This document shows positions 52,261 to 61,207 of a stretch of DNA of 64,000 bases, piece by piece. Both the position numbers and the translations under genes were made by a program. The number at the start of each line of letters is the position of its first letter. Position 1 is the stretch's first letter. The notes under the pieces were generated by a model that ran no database searches, had not been told where the DNA came from, and was given only the letters and a program-made list of their open reading frames with translations. Source of the DNA: DTKY01 sp037440765 (GTDB lineage Bacteria; Acidobacteriota; Terriglobia; Bryobacterales; Bryobacteraceae); NCBI GenBank assembly GCA_037440765.1, contig JBBITL010000021.1:1-64000 (forward strand), given 5' to 3'.

Positions 52261-53565
52261 ATGAAGGACGTTGGCGTCGGAATCGTCGGTCTCGGTAACG
52301 TAGGCTCGGGAGCGCTAACCATCCTGGCCGGGAACGCCGGGCAGATTGCGCTCAAGCTGGGATTCCGGCTGCTCGTCCGGATTGTCTCGAGTCTGGACGC
52401 CGATACCAGGGTCCTGCCGGAGTCCCTTGGCGCGGTGGAGAGGACCCTTGACTGGCGCCGCGTGGCAACTCACCCGGAAGTGGACATAGTAGTGGAGCTG
52501 GTGGGCGGCGCGGGCGTCGCGCGCGAGATCCTGGAAACGGCGATCGATCACCGCAAGTCCGTCGTCACCGCCAACAAGGAACTGATGGCGCTGTGCGGGC
52601 CGGACCTCTGGGACCGGGCCATTGGGGCGGGAGTGAACGTGGCCATGGAGGCCAGCGTGGCCGGCGGCATTCCCATACACGCCGTTCTGCGCGAGGGCAT
52701 CTCGGGCGACCGCGTGGAGGCGCTCTACGGGATCCTGAACGGCACCAGCAATTTCATTCTCACCGAGATGGAGAAGCGAGGCCAACCGCTCGACAGCGTG
52801 CTCGCCCAGGCTCAGCGCCGGGGCTACGCCGAAGCCGACCCGAGCGCCGACATCGACGGCCACGACGCGCGCTCCAAGCTGGCGATCCTGTCGGCTCTGG
52901 CCTTCGGCGAGCGCATCACGCCGTCGGACATCTACACGGAGGGCATACGGCGCATCTCCCAGATCGATTTCCAGTACGCTCACCAGCTCGGCCACACCAT
53001 ACGCCTGCTGGCGGCGGCCAGGCTGACGCCGGACGGGTTGGTGCTCTCGGTGCGGCCGGCCCTGATTCCGGATTCCACGATTCTGGCGAGCGTGCGGGGC
53101 TCCTACAACGCCGTGTGGGTGAAGGGGCACTACGGCGAGGACACCTTCTACTACGGGCGCGGCGCCGGGTCGCGGCCCACCGGAGTGGCCGTGGTGAGCG
53201 ACCTGATGAGGGTGGCCCGCGAGATCCGCTTCGGCAGCCCGGCGCGTGTGTCGCCCTTCGCGCACGAGAGGCTGGGAGAGTACAATCCCATCCCGGTCAC
53301 TCGCCAGCGGCGGGCCTACTACCTGCGGTTTCGCGTGGTGGACCGGCCCGGCATCATCGCGGCGCTGGCGGGAATCCTGGCCGAGCGGCACATCAGCCTG
53401 GACGCGGTTTTGCAGCTCCCCTGTGAGGACAAACAGGCGGTTCCATTCGTGATCACGGTGGAGCCCACCAGCGAACAGGCGGTGCGCGAGGCGGTGGAGA
53501 AGATGTCGGGCCTGGACTTCCTGCTGGAGCCCCCCCTGGCTATGCCGATGGAGACGGGGCTGTAG
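52261..53565 (+). CDS. hom: homoserine dehydrogenase with ACT domain
   Basis: NAD(P)-dependent enzyme for threonine/methionine branch of aspartate metabolism. 434 aa. Rossmann VGIVGLGNVGSGALTIL, ELVGGAGVAREIL, VTANKELMA, the catalytic loop NGTSNFILTEME and YAEADPSADIDGHDARSKLA. A C-terminal ACT domain (about 355-434: YYLRFRVVDRPGIIAALAGI) suggests allosteric control, typically by threonine. Its 3' end overlaps thiE, on the other strand, by 26 nt. Confidence 0.95.
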   Translation: MKDVGVGIVGLGNVGSGALTILAGNAGQIALKLGFRLLVRIVSSLDADTRVLPESLGAVERTLDWRRVATHPEVDIVVELVGGAGVAREILETAIDHRKSVVTANKELMALCGPDLWDRAIGAGVNVAMEASVAGGIPIHAVLREGISGDRVEALYGILNGTSNFILTEMEKRGQPLDSVLAQAQRRGYAEADPSADIDGHDARSKLAILSALAFGERITPSDIYTEGIRRISQIDFQYAHQLGHTIRLLAAARLTPDGLVLSVRPALIPDSTILASVRGSYNAVWVKGHYGEDTFYYGRGAGSRPTGVAVVSDLMRVAREIRFGSPARVSPFAHERLGEYNPIPVTRQRRAYYLRFRVVDRPGIIAALAGILAERHISLDAVLQLPCEDKQAVPFVITVEPTSEQAVREAVEKMSGLDFLLEPPLAMPMETGL

Positions 53566-54202
53566 CGGAGAACTGCTCGCGCCAGATCTTCTGCAGCGCC
53601 CGTATGGCGGATTCCGGATCCGGGCTGAGGTTGACCGCGCGCAGCACGCAGAAGTTCACCGCGCCGTGGCGTAGAACCGCGGCGAGATTCCCGGCATCGA
53701 TGCCACCGATGGCCACGGCTGTAAGCGGGCTTGCCCGCACAATGCGGCCCATTCGCTCCAGGCCGACCGTGGGGTCCGGCTTCTCCTTGGTCGGGGTAGG
53801 GAAGACCGGGCCGACGCCGATGTAGTCCGGCGCCAGCAGCCGCGCGCCCAGTTCCTGCTCCTCGTTGTGCGTCGAGAGCCCGAAGATTTTGCCCGGTGCG
53901 GGCCAGCGCCGGCGCGCTTCGGCCAGTCCCATGTCGTCCTGGCCCAGGTGCACGCCGTCGGCATCCACCTCGGCGGCGATGTCCACGTCATCGTTCACGA
54001 TGAAACGGGTGCCGCTGCCGGAGGTGATGCGCCTCAGGCGGCGCGCCTGCTCCAGCACCTCCCCGCGCGGCCGCTGCTTCATGCGCAGTTGCAGGTAGCG
54101 GACCCCGGACCGCACCGCGGCTTCGCCGCAAGCTTCATACCCGGTTACCGGATCGGTGAGCACCAGGTAGAGACCGAAGGACTCCCGGACGGGGACGCTC
54201 AC
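53540..54202 (-). CDS. thiE: thiamine-phosphate synthase
   Basis: Couples hydroxymethylpyrimidine-PP to thiazole-P to give thiamine phosphate. 220 aa from a GTG at 54202 that overlaps the thiH stop. TIM barrel: YLQLRMKQR, FIVNDDVDIA, DGVHLGQDDM, DYIGVGPVFPTPTK and VAIGGIDAGN. Last gene of the thiS-thiG-thiH-thiE cluster. Its 3' end overlaps hom tail to tail. Confidence 0.94.
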   Translation of the reverse strand: MSVPVRESFGLYLVLTDPVTGYEACGEAAVRSGVRYLQLRMKQRPRGEVLEQARRLRRITSGSGTRFIVNDDVDIAAEVDADGVHLGQDDMGLAEARRRWPAPGKIFGLSTHNEEQELGARLLAPDYIGVGPVFPTPTKEKPDPTVGLERMGRIVRASPLTAVAIGGIDAGNLAAVLRHGAVNFCVLRAVNLSPDPESAIRALQKIWREQFSATAPSPSA

Positions 54203-55338
54203 GAGGCCATCCCCACGGAAGCCGGCGAATCCCGATAGACGCTGTCCCAGTTCTTGAACACCGGTTGCAGGCCCCTGGCCTCCAGCGCGGCGCAGAACGT
54301 GGCCACATCCCGTTCGTCGCTGGTCTCGAACTGCCCGCCGGAGGGCGCGGTGTCCAGGTGGTAGCCGCCGACAGTGGTTCGGCTGGCGACGCTCATCCTG
54401 GAAATGCCGACCCCCGCCATGCCGTCCCGGAAGCGGCGGCTCTCGCGGGTCGAGAGCACCAGTGGCACATCGGGCAGCGAAATGCGGAAGGCGAAGATGA
54501 TCTGAGCCAGCAGGCTCTCGCTCACCGGGAACTCGGGCGTGTAGCCTCCGGGTTCGGGCCGCAGGCGCGGGAAGGAGACGGTCACGCCGCCCTTCCAGAA
54601 CCGCCGCAACAGGTGCTTGGCATGCCGGTAGAGGCAGAGCGCGTCGTAGACCGGGTCGCCCAGCCCGAGCAGCGCGCCCAGTCCCACCGTGCGGATGCCG
54701 CCGGCCAGCGCGCGCGCCGGGGCTTCCAGGCGGCATGTGTAGTCGCGCTTCCGGCCCCAGCGGTGGACATGCTCGTAGCGCGCCGGGTCGTAGGTCTCCT
54801 GGTAGATGGTGACCCCCGTGCATCCGGCCCCGGCCAGCTCCCTGTACTCTCTTTCGGACATCGCGAACGCTTCCACCGAGACAGAGTGAAACCGGCTGGC
54901 GGTGAGAGCGACCAGGGCGCTCAGGCGGGCGTGGTCCTCCGGAGCGGCGCGTTCGCCCGTGAGCAGCAGGATCTCCTCAAGGCCGAGTGATTTCAGGGCG
55001 GACAGTTCCGCCTCCACCTCCTGCGGCGTCAGCCTGTGCCGCTCGATTACGCGGTCGGAGGCGAAGCCGCAGTAAGTGCAGCCGGAGGGGCAATAGTTGT
55101 AGAGATACAGCGGCGCGTAGAGCGATATGGCGCGCCCGAAGTGCCGGCGCGTCAGCGCGAGCGAGCGGCGGGCCAGGGACTCCACAAGACCGCCGGCCGC
55201 CGGCGAGATGAGCGCGGCGAACTCGCGGAGGCCGGGGTCCTCAGCCGCCAGGGCTCGCTCGACGGCGTCCCGGCTCGCGTTCCTTGCCAGTTCAAGCCAG
55301 GGATGGGGGTTGAGCCATGCTGGCGCCTGGGCGGTCAC
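54199..55338 (-). CDS. thiH: 2-iminoacetate synthase ThiH
   Basis: Radical-SAM tyrosine lyase that supplies dehydroglycine for the thiazole of thiamine under anoxic conditions. 379 aa, GTG start 55338 overlapping thiG. [4Fe-4S] motif CPSGCTYC gives Cys83, Cys87 and Cys90. Later VGLGALLGLGDPVYDAL and SFPRLRPEPGGYTPEFP are typical. ThiH (rather than the O2-dependent glycine oxidase ThiO) fits a facultative or anaerobic life. Confidence 0.95.
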   Translation of the reverse strand: MTAQAPAWLNPHPWLELARNASRDAVERALAAEDPGLREFAALISPAAGGLVESLARRSLALTRRHFGRAISLYAPLYLYNYCPSGCTYCGFASDRVIERHRLTPQEVEAELSALKSLGLEEILLLTGERAAPEDHARLSALVALTASRFHSVSVEAFAMSEREYRELAGAGCTGVTIYQETYDPARYEHVHRWGRKRDYTCRLEAPARALAGGIRTVGLGALLGLGDPVYDALCLYRHAKHLLRRFWKGGVTVSFPRLRPEPGGYTPEFPVSESLLAQIIFAFRISLPDVPLVLSTRESRRFRDGMAGVGISRMSVASRTTVGGYHLDTAPSGGQFETSDERDVATFCAALEARGLQPVFKNWDSVYRDSPASVGMAS

Positions 55339-56120
55339 TTCGCTCCACCGGCCAGGAAGGCGGTCAACGGGCTGGTGGGGACGGCCGTCTCGCTCCTGGG
55401 CATCAGCCCCGCGTTGAAGGCGTCGCGGCCCGCCCGGACGGCCGCTGCAAACGCCCGCGCCATCAGTTCCGGGTCCTCGGCCGCGGCGATGGCGCTGTTG
55501 ACCAGCACGGCCGAGCCGCCCAGTTCCATGGTGTGCGCGGCCTCCGAGGGAGAACGCAGCCCGGCGTCGACGATCACCGGTACCGTGGAGTCCCGGATGA
55601 TCAGCCTGAGCATGGAGAGCGTGGTCAGCCCCTGGCCGGTGCCGATGGCGGCGCCAAGCGGCATGACGGCCGCGCACCCCACATCTTCCAGACGCTTGGC
55701 GAGAACGGGGTCGGCTGAGATGTAGGGCAGCACGAAGAAGCCCTCTTTGACCAGAATCCTGGCGGCCTGGTAGGTCTCGATCGGGTCGGGCAGGAGGTGG
55801 TGGGGGTTCGGGTGGATCTCCAGCTTCACGAACGGGCTATTGCTCAGCTCGCGCCCCAGCACGGCCGCCTTCACCGCCTCCGTGGCGTCCATGGCGCCGG
55901 AGGTGTTTGGAACCAGCGTTACGTCCTCCAGCGCGGCCAGCGGCCCGAGCAGGTCGTCCTGTGGCCGGCCCGGGTGAAAACGGCGCAGCGCCACCGTCAC
56001 CAGTTGCGTCCCGGAGGCCCGGACCGCGCCGAGCATGGCGCTCATGCCGGAAAACTTGCCGGTGCCGAGAATCAGTCTGGAGGAGAAGACGCGGTCGCCG
56101 AGCCTGAGGCCGTCGTTCAT
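55335..56120 (-). CDS. thiG: thiazole synthase
   Basis: Builds the thiazole ring from DXP, ThiS thiocarboxylate and iminoacetate. 261 aa. Motifs: FSSRLILGTGKFS, VTVALRRF, LVPNTSGAMDATEAVKAA, KLEIHPNPHHLLPDP and PVIVDAGLRSPSEAAHTMELG. Overlaps thiH; 3 nt after thiS. Confidence 0.96.
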   Translation of the reverse strand: MNDGLRLGDRVFSSRLILGTGKFSGMSAMLGAVRASGTQLVTVALRRFHPGRPQDDLLGPLAALEDVTLVPNTSGAMDATEAVKAAVLGRELSNSPFVKLEIHPNPHHLLPDPIETYQAARILVKEGFFVLPYISADPVLAKRLEDVGCAAVMPLGAAIGTGQGLTTLSMLRLIIRDSTVPVIVDAGLRSPSEAAHTMELGGSAVLVNSAIAAAEDPELMARAFAAAVRAGRDAFNAGLMPRSETAVPTSPLTAFLAGGAK

Positions 56121-56123
56121 GCG

Positions 56124-56324
56124 CTAGCCTCCCGCGGCGATGGTCAGCAGTTCCACCTGGTCGCCTTCGCGCAGGCGGATGGCGTCCCACGCCTTCCTGG
56201 GGACCACCTCGCCGTTGACCATTACCGCCGTGCGCAGCGGTTGCGCCTGATACTCCCGCAGCAGTTCTTCGATGGCGCCCTGGCCTTCGTGGTTGTGGCT
56301 GTCGCCGTTGACGATGAGATTCAT
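56124..56324 (-). CDS. thiS: sulfur carrier protein ThiS
   Basis: A 66-aa ubiquitin-like sulfur carrier ending in the required Gly-Gly (LLTIAAGG), which is adenylated and thiocarboxylated. First gene of the thi operon. A minus-strand TAGAAT near 56366 could be its -10, giving a leader of only about 35 nt, too short for a TPP riboswitch. Confidence 0.93.
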   Translation of the reverse strand: MNLIVNGDSHNHEGQGAIEELLREYQAQPLRTAVMVNGEVVPRKAWDAIRLREGDQVELLTIAAGG

Positions 56325-56383
56325 CTGGTACTCCGAACAGCACCGCCCCGCTTCTGCTCTCTATTCTAGCGCCGCCAGAAGTG

Positions 56384-56413
56384 TTGGCGGCATCCGGCGG
56401 GTTGTGCTAGGAT
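56384..56413 (+). promoter_or_regulatory. sigma-70-type promoter for tRNA-Ser
   Basis: TTGGCG (56384-56389) and extended -10 TGCTAGGAT (hexamer 56408-56413) with an 18-bp spacer. Expected start near 56420, 17 nt before the tRNA. Confidence 0.5.
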
Positions 56414-56436
56414 CGGTATCGTCCCACCGACGCTGC

Positions 56437-56530
<94 letters not shown>

Positions 56531-56635
56531 GCCTTGAGTTTACACATCGTTTGCAAGGCCATCCTCGACACCGCGCGCCGGTCGTGATTCTGTGCAACTA
56601 ACTCAGAGGCGGCTCCCGGCCGCATAAGGACGACC

Positions 56636-57718
56636 ATGAGCAAGCGTAACTGCCTGGTATGTGCGGCTTGCGCCCTCTTCATCGCGGCCGCGCTTTCCCC
56701 TCAGATCCCCAATGTCACGGCGGCGCTCGATGCCGGGGCGCTGACTCCCAACCTCGCGCCGGGCTCGGTCTTCGCGGTGAAGGGGACCGGACTCAGCGCC
56801 GCAGGGTTCTTTCAGCCGGGAGTGTTGCCGTACCCGGCTGTCCTGAACGGCGTGCGCATCCCCCTCACGCCGGCCTCCGGCGGCGCGGCGGTCGACATGA
56901 TGATGGTGTACGACTACAATATCGGAGGCGTCAACCAGCTGGCGGCCGTCATTCCCTCGACGGTCCCTCCCGGTGACTACGATGTGCGCGTCATCAACGG
57001 CGAGGCCACAAGCGCCCCCTTCCGCACAACGGTCCTGGCGAGGAAGCCTGGGATCGTGACGGCGGACGCCAGCGGCTCCGGCATGGCCCAGGCAACCCTG
57101 GAGGGGAGGCTCATTCTGCAACGGGACCCGGTCATGGGGAAGATCGGCGACTTCGATGCGCGCCCGGCGCACCCCGGCGACCGGATGGACCTCTGGGGCA
57201 CCGGACCGGGCGCCGACGTTGCGGCGGATAGCGGCGCCGGAACTCCCGGCTACGGGATGGACCCGGGCGCATTCACGGTCACCGGCCCCGGCGCATCCGC
57301 GGTGGGCGCGTTCCGCGGGAACTTCGCAGTTCCACCTGAGTACATGGTCGCCGGCACGGACGCCTTCAAGACGGTCAACCGGGCTTCGGGCCTCGCGGTC
57401 ACCTGGACCGGAGGCGATCCCGACACGCTGGTCTTCATCAGTGGTTCGAGCTTCACCACTTCGGCGAGCGGCGTAACCACCAGCGCGACGTTTCAATGCT
57501 GCGAGAACAACACAGCGGGGCGGAGCACGGTGCCCGTGTCCGTGCTGCAACAGCTTCCGGCCAGTTCGACCTTTTCGGCCGGTCCGGTAACGGTCGTCAT
57601 GCCCGGCAGCCCGGGTGTGAGTTCCATAAGCGAACAGGTCCGCGCACCGGCGCCGGGCATCGACATCTTCTCGCTGGCGAGCTCCTACAACTACTCGTTC
57701 ACCTTGATTTACCAGTAG
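56636..57718 (+). CDS. secreted TIGR03437-family protein (Solibacter-type)
   Basis: A 360-aa secreted protein with a signal peptide (about 1-22, LVCAACALFIAAALSPQIP). It has the TIGR03437 core: PNLAPGSVFAVKGTGLSAAG, NGVRIPLTPASGG, NQLAAVIPSTVPPGDYDVRV and VLARKPGIVTADASGSGMAQ. Such domains are hugely expanded in Solibacter/Bryobacter and are thought to be surface modules; no enzymatic role is known. The C-terminal half (DTLVFISGSSFTTSASGV; CCENNTAG) is a further beta-rich module. Alone between tRNA-Ser and the convergent galT. Confidence 0.85.
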   Translation: MSKRNCLVCAACALFIAAALSPQIPNVTAALDAGALTPNLAPGSVFAVKGTGLSAAGFFQPGVLPYPAVLNGVRIPLTPASGGAAVDMMMVYDYNIGGVNQLAAVIPSTVPPGDYDVRVINGEATSAPFRTTVLARKPGIVTADASGSGMAQATLEGRLILQRDPVMGKIGDFDARPAHPGDRMDLWGTGPGADVAADSGAGTPGYGMDPGAFTVTGPGASAVGAFRGNFAVPPEYMVAGTDAFKTVNRASGLAVTWTGGDPDTLVFISGSSFTTSASGVTTSATFQCCENNTAGRSTVPVSVLQQLPASSTFSAGPVTVVMPGSPGVSSISEQVRAPAPGIDIFSLASSYNYSFTLIYQ

Positions 57719-57763
57719 CCGGAGAGAAGGCAGGCGGACGCCGCTGGGGCGCGCCGCCACCGG

Positions 57764-58768
57764 TCAGACGAGGCCGACCTCGCGCAGGAAGCGCGCGGCC
57801 TCCTCGGGCGGCGTGGGATTGACATGGAAGCCTGTCCCCCACTCGAAGCCCGCCACTCGCGTCAGCACGGGAACGAACTCCACGTGCCAGTGGTAGTGCG
57901 CCATGGCGCCCTCCTGCACTGGCGCGCTGTGGATCATCAGGCTGTAGGCGGGCCGCTCCAGGACTTTGCCGATCTTACGGATCATCGCCCGCAGCGTCCA
58001 GCCGAGGTTTCTGACCTCCGGTATGTCGACGCCCTCGAAGTGAGAGGCGTGCTTCTTGGGGACGATCCAGGTCTCGAAGGCGAAGCGGGAGGCATAGGGG
58101 CACAGGGCCAGATAGTGCTCTGTCTCCAGAACGACGCGCGCGCCGCTTTCCCCCTCCTGGCGCAGCATGTCGCAGTAGATGCAGCGCTCACGGTAGTCGA
58201 AGTGGCGCTTGGAGCCGTCCAGTTCCTCAAGCGCGCGCTTTGGAATCACCGGCAGGGCGATGATCTGGGAGTGGGTGTGTTCCAGGTTTGCGCCGGCCGC
58301 CTCGCCGTGCGTCTTGAACACGGTGATGTGGCGCAGGCGGACATCCTTGCGAAGATCCAGGATGCGGTCGCGCGAGGCCCAGAAGACATCCTCCACCTGT
58401 TTCTCGGTCAGATCGCCCAGGGTGAGCGAATGGTCCGGAGTCTCGATGACGACTTCGTGGGCCCCCACGCCGTTCATCTTGTCGTAGATCCCATCGCCCA
58501 ACCGGTTGAGTTCGCCCTCGACCCGCAACACGGGCAATTTGTTGGGGATCACCCGCAGAGACCAGCCGTTCGAATTGGGAAGGCCCCCGCCGGGCCGGTA
58601 CGCCAGGACCTCGGGCGGGGTTTTATCCTCGTGCCCGGGGCAGAAGGGGCAGAAGCGTCCGCCCACGGGAACGACGTGCTCGCGGATGAAGTCGGCCGGC
58701 CGCATGGCGCGGTCCGAGGCAATGATCACCCAGCGGCCGGTCACTGGGTCTTTGCGCAACTCAGGCAA
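57764..58768 (-). CDS. galT: galactose-1-phosphate uridylyltransferase
   Basis: Leloir-pathway nucleotidyltransferase (HIT superfamily). 334 aa. N-terminal LRKDPVTGRWVIIASDRAMR, Zn-binding FCPFCPGHEDKTPP and IYCDMLRQ, HTHSQIIALPVIP, and the catalytic histidine triad-like YHWHVEFVP. Its 5' end overlaps yraN by 28 nt. May supply UDP-galactose for the polysaccharide genes in the region. Confidence 0.93.
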   Translation of the reverse strand: MPELRKDPVTGRWVIIASDRAMRPADFIREHVVPVGGRFCPFCPGHEDKTPPEVLAYRPGGGLPNSNGWSLRVIPNKLPVLRVEGELNRLGDGIYDKMNGVGAHEVVIETPDHSLTLGDLTEKQVEDVFWASRDRILDLRKDVRLRHITVFKTHGEAAGANLEHTHSQIIALPVIPKRALEELDGSKRHFDYRERCIYCDMLRQEGESGARVVLETEHYLALCPYASRFAFETWIVPKKHASHFEGVDIPEVRNLGWTLRAMIRKIGKVLERPAYSLMIHSAPVQEGAMAHYHWHVEFVPVLTRVAGFEWGTGFHVNPTPPEEAARFLREVGLV

Positions 58769-59214
58769 GGGGGCACTCCTCCTGCTGGCGAGATTCGCCG
58801 GGTCCTGTCCCTGGCGTGCATGAGCGCCGGCGGATCGGCCAGTACCACGCTCACTGTGTCAAATCGGACGCGCCGCCACTCGACGTTAGCGCGGCGGGCG
58901 TACTCGCGGGCGGCGCGAACCAGGGCCATGCGCTTCTCGCCGTCTATGGCGCGGTCCGGGGCGCCGAACTCATCGGTGCTGCGGGACTTGACCTCGACGA
59001 AAACCAGGGTGTCGCGCTCCCAGGCCACCAGGTCGATCTCGCCGGCCCCGGAGCGGGCGCGATAATTGCGCGCCACCACGCGGAAGCCCTTTTCCTGGAG
59101 CAGACGATGGACGAGATCCTCCCCGCGGCGGCCCGAGGCCAGATCGCGCGGCCAGACGCGCCGGCGAGCCCTGTGACGGAGCGAATCCACGGCCTTAAGA
59201 AGCAGACGAATCAC
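58741..59214 (-). CDS. yraN: YraN-family endonuclease-like protein
   Basis: A 157-aa protein from a GTG at 59214. UPF0102/YraN core: GEDLVHRLLQEKGFRVVARN, SGAGEIDLVAWERDTLVFVE and VKSRSTDEFGAPDRAID, with the restriction-endonuclease-like D...ExK catalytic pattern. The C-terminal tail after VSVVLADPP is longer than usual (about 30 aa) and overlaps galT. Probably acts on DNA, role unknown. Confidence 0.88.
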   Translation of the reverse strand: MIRLLLKAVDSLRHRARRRVWPRDLASGRRGEDLVHRLLQEKGFRVVARNYRARSGAGEIDLVAWERDTLVFVEVKSRSTDEFGAPDRAIDGEKRMALVRAAREYARRANVEWRRVRFDTVSVVLADPPALMHARDRTRRISPAGGVPPCLSCAKTQ

Positions 59215-59738
59215 TCGATGCGCTCGAACTCGAACTCCATCGCCTTGCCGCGCACCACGAAGCACAGGTAGTACTCCCAGAAGCGGCGGAAGCCGGCGCT
59301 GCGGTTCACCAGGAACTCGAAGCCGAGCGCCCTCCACAAGGCAAGTAGCCTCACGCGGACCGAAATCTCACGCAGTCTGACCGGCGAGTAGTAGCCGAAG
59401 CCGCCGTGGTCCTGTCCGAAGCACCGGAAAGAGAAACTGTTCAGGTGCCAGCGGTGCGTAGGGTCGCAGAATGAACTGAAGTCGGTGTAGTGGGGAGTGA
59501 CGACGTGGATGCGGCCGCCGGGCCGCACCAGGCGGTGGAACTCCTCCATGGACCGGATGACGTCGACCGAGTGCTCGATGAAATGCACGGCGCGCACCTG
59601 GTCGAATGATCCGCTGGCCAAGGGGTAGGGAAAGCGATCCAGGTCACACAGCACGTCGGCGCGGCTGCGGGGGTTGCGGTCCAGGCCGATGGCGCCCGGA
59701 TATTTGTTCACCCCGCAGCCGACGTCCAGGATCCTCAT
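59211..59738 (-). CDS. SAM-dependent methyltransferase
   Basis: A 175-aa methyltransferase from ATG 59738, which overlaps the aminotransferase stop (ATGA). The motif I line is ILDVGCGVNKYPGAIGLD, followed by DLDRFPYPLASGSFDQVRAV, HFIEHSVDVIRSMEEFHRL and VRPGGRIHVVTPHY. The SFRCFGQDHGGFGYYSP region resembles methyltransferases adjacent to polysaccharide genes. Substrate unknown. Confidence 0.8.
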   Translation of the reverse strand: MRILDVGCGVNKYPGAIGLDRNPRSRADVLCDLDRFPYPLASGSFDQVRAVHFIEHSVDVIRSMEEFHRLVRPGGRIHVVTPHYTDFSSFCDPTHRWHLNSFSFRCFGQDHGGFGYYSPVRLREISVRVRLLALWRALGFEFLVNRSAGFRRFWEYYLCFVVRGKAMEFEFERIE

Positions 59739-61087
59739 GGGACTGCATGCTGGATGCAGTCCTCCAGTGTATCCAGAGCGAAGTCCGCCTGGCCGGGGGT
59801 GATGGTCAGAGGCGGGCTCAGCCGGACCACATTCTCGCCCGCCCCCAGCACCAGCAGGCCGCGCTCGAACGCCAGTTGAACGACCCTGTCCCGCACGCCG
59901 GGCGCCTTCTCCCTGGTCTGCTGGTCCCGGACGAAGTCGATCCCGAGCATGAGCCCGAGGCCGCGCACATCCCCCACCGCGGCGAAGCGGCGGGGCCAGG
60001 CGCGCATGCGCTCCAGCAGGTAGCTGCCCATGCGGGCGGCGTTGTCCACCAGTTCCTGTTCCAGCAACTCGATGGTGGCCAGCGCCGCGGCGATGGCGAC
60101 GGGATTCCCGCCGAAGGTGGAGGCGTGCGCGCCGCGCTCCCACTGCATGATTGCGGCGCGCGCCATGGTTACCCCCAGCGGCATGCCGCTGGCGATGCCC
60201 TTGGCCAGGGTCATCACGTCGGGCACAAGGCCGAAGTGCTCGCTGGCGAACATCCTGCCCGTGCGGCCCATGCCGGTCTGCACCTCGTCGGCGATCAGCA
60301 GGATGCCGTGCTTCTCAGCCACGCGGCGCAGCTCGTCGAAGAACTTGCGCGGAGGCACCAGGTAGCCCCCTTCGCCCTGAACCGGTTCGAGCACGATGGC
60401 CGCGACCTCCTGGGCGGGGACGACCGTCTTGAATACCTGGTCTTCCAGCACGCTCACGCACTCCACGCCGCACGTCTCCAATTGCTTGCCGTACGGGCAG
60501 CGGTAGCAGGCGGCGTACGGAATGTGATGTACGCCGGGCACCAGCGGCCCGAAGCCGCGGCGTTGCACCGCCTTGCTGGCCGTGAGCGAAAGCGCCCCCA
60601 TGGTGCGCCCGTGGAAGCCGCCCAGGAAGGCGATGAACTTCTCGCGGCCGGTGTGGTAACGGGCCAGCTTGATGGCGGCCTCCACGGCCTCGGCCCCCGA
60701 GTTGGCGAAGTGAACGCGGCACGGCACGCCGCCGGGGGCAATGCCCGAGAGCTTCTCCGCCAGGACTGCCAGGCTTTCGTAGTAGAAGTCCGTGCCTGAC
60801 ATGTGTATCAGGCGTCCGGCCTGCTCGCGGATGGCCGACACGACTCTGGGATGGCAGTGGCCGGTGGCCACCACTGCGATCCCCGCGCTGAAATCGAGGA
60901 AGCGGTTGCCGTCCACGTCCTCGACAATGGCGCCCTCCCCGCGCTCGGCCACCAGCGGATACGCGCGCGTGTAGGACGGTGAAACGAAGTCACGGTCGCG
61001 CGCGATAATTCGGGCCGCGCGCGGTCCGGGCAGGGGACTCAGGATTTGGGGCAGAGCCGGACGTTCTGCCAAAGAGACTCCCTTCAT
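59735..61087 (-). CDS. class III aminotransferase (GABA/acetylornithine-type)
   Basis: A 450-aa PLP-dependent omega-aminotransferase. PLP phosphate loop region FANSGAEAVEAAIKLARYHT, aromatic stack FLGGFHGRTMGALSLTAS, DEVQTGMGRTGRMFA and the Schiff-base lysine in TLAKGIASGMPLG. Ends HAVP. Closest to 4-aminobutyrate or lysine-type aminotransferases; substrate not certain. The cysteine pair YRCPYGKQLETCGVEC is unusual for the family. Confidence 0.85.
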   Translation of the reverse strand: MKGVSLAERPALPQILSPLPGPRAARIIARDRDFVSPSYTRAYPLVAERGEGAIVEDVDGNRFLDFSAGIAVVATGHCHPRVVSAIREQAGRLIHMSGTDFYYESLAVLAEKLSGIAPGGVPCRVHFANSGAEAVEAAIKLARYHTGREKFIAFLGGFHGRTMGALSLTASKAVQRRGFGPLVPGVHHIPYAACYRCPYGKQLETCGVECVSVLEDQVFKTVVPAQEVAAIVLEPVQGEGGYLVPPRKFFDELRRVAEKHGILLIADEVQTGMGRTGRMFASEHFGLVPDVMTLAKGIASGMPLGVTMARAAIMQWERGAHASTFGGNPVAIAAALATIELLEQELVDNAARMGSYLLERMRAWPRRFAAVGDVRGLGLMLGIDFVRDQQTREKAPGVRDRVVQLAFERGLLVLGAGENVVRLSPPLTITPGQADFALDTLEDCIQHAVP

Positions 61088-61207
61088 TGCCTTACCCTCC
61101 TTCAGGATTTCCGGGTGATGGACAAGAAAAGAGAGGCGGCGTCAGTCGGCGCCGAACAAGCCGGGGCGGGAAGTGGATGGCCGGGCGGTCATGACTCTAT
61201 TTTAGCT

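Noticed and set aside
56325..56436. TPP riboswitch before thiS
   Set aside because: The likely leader is only about 35-45 nt and lacks the CTGAGA and other conserved THI-box segments.
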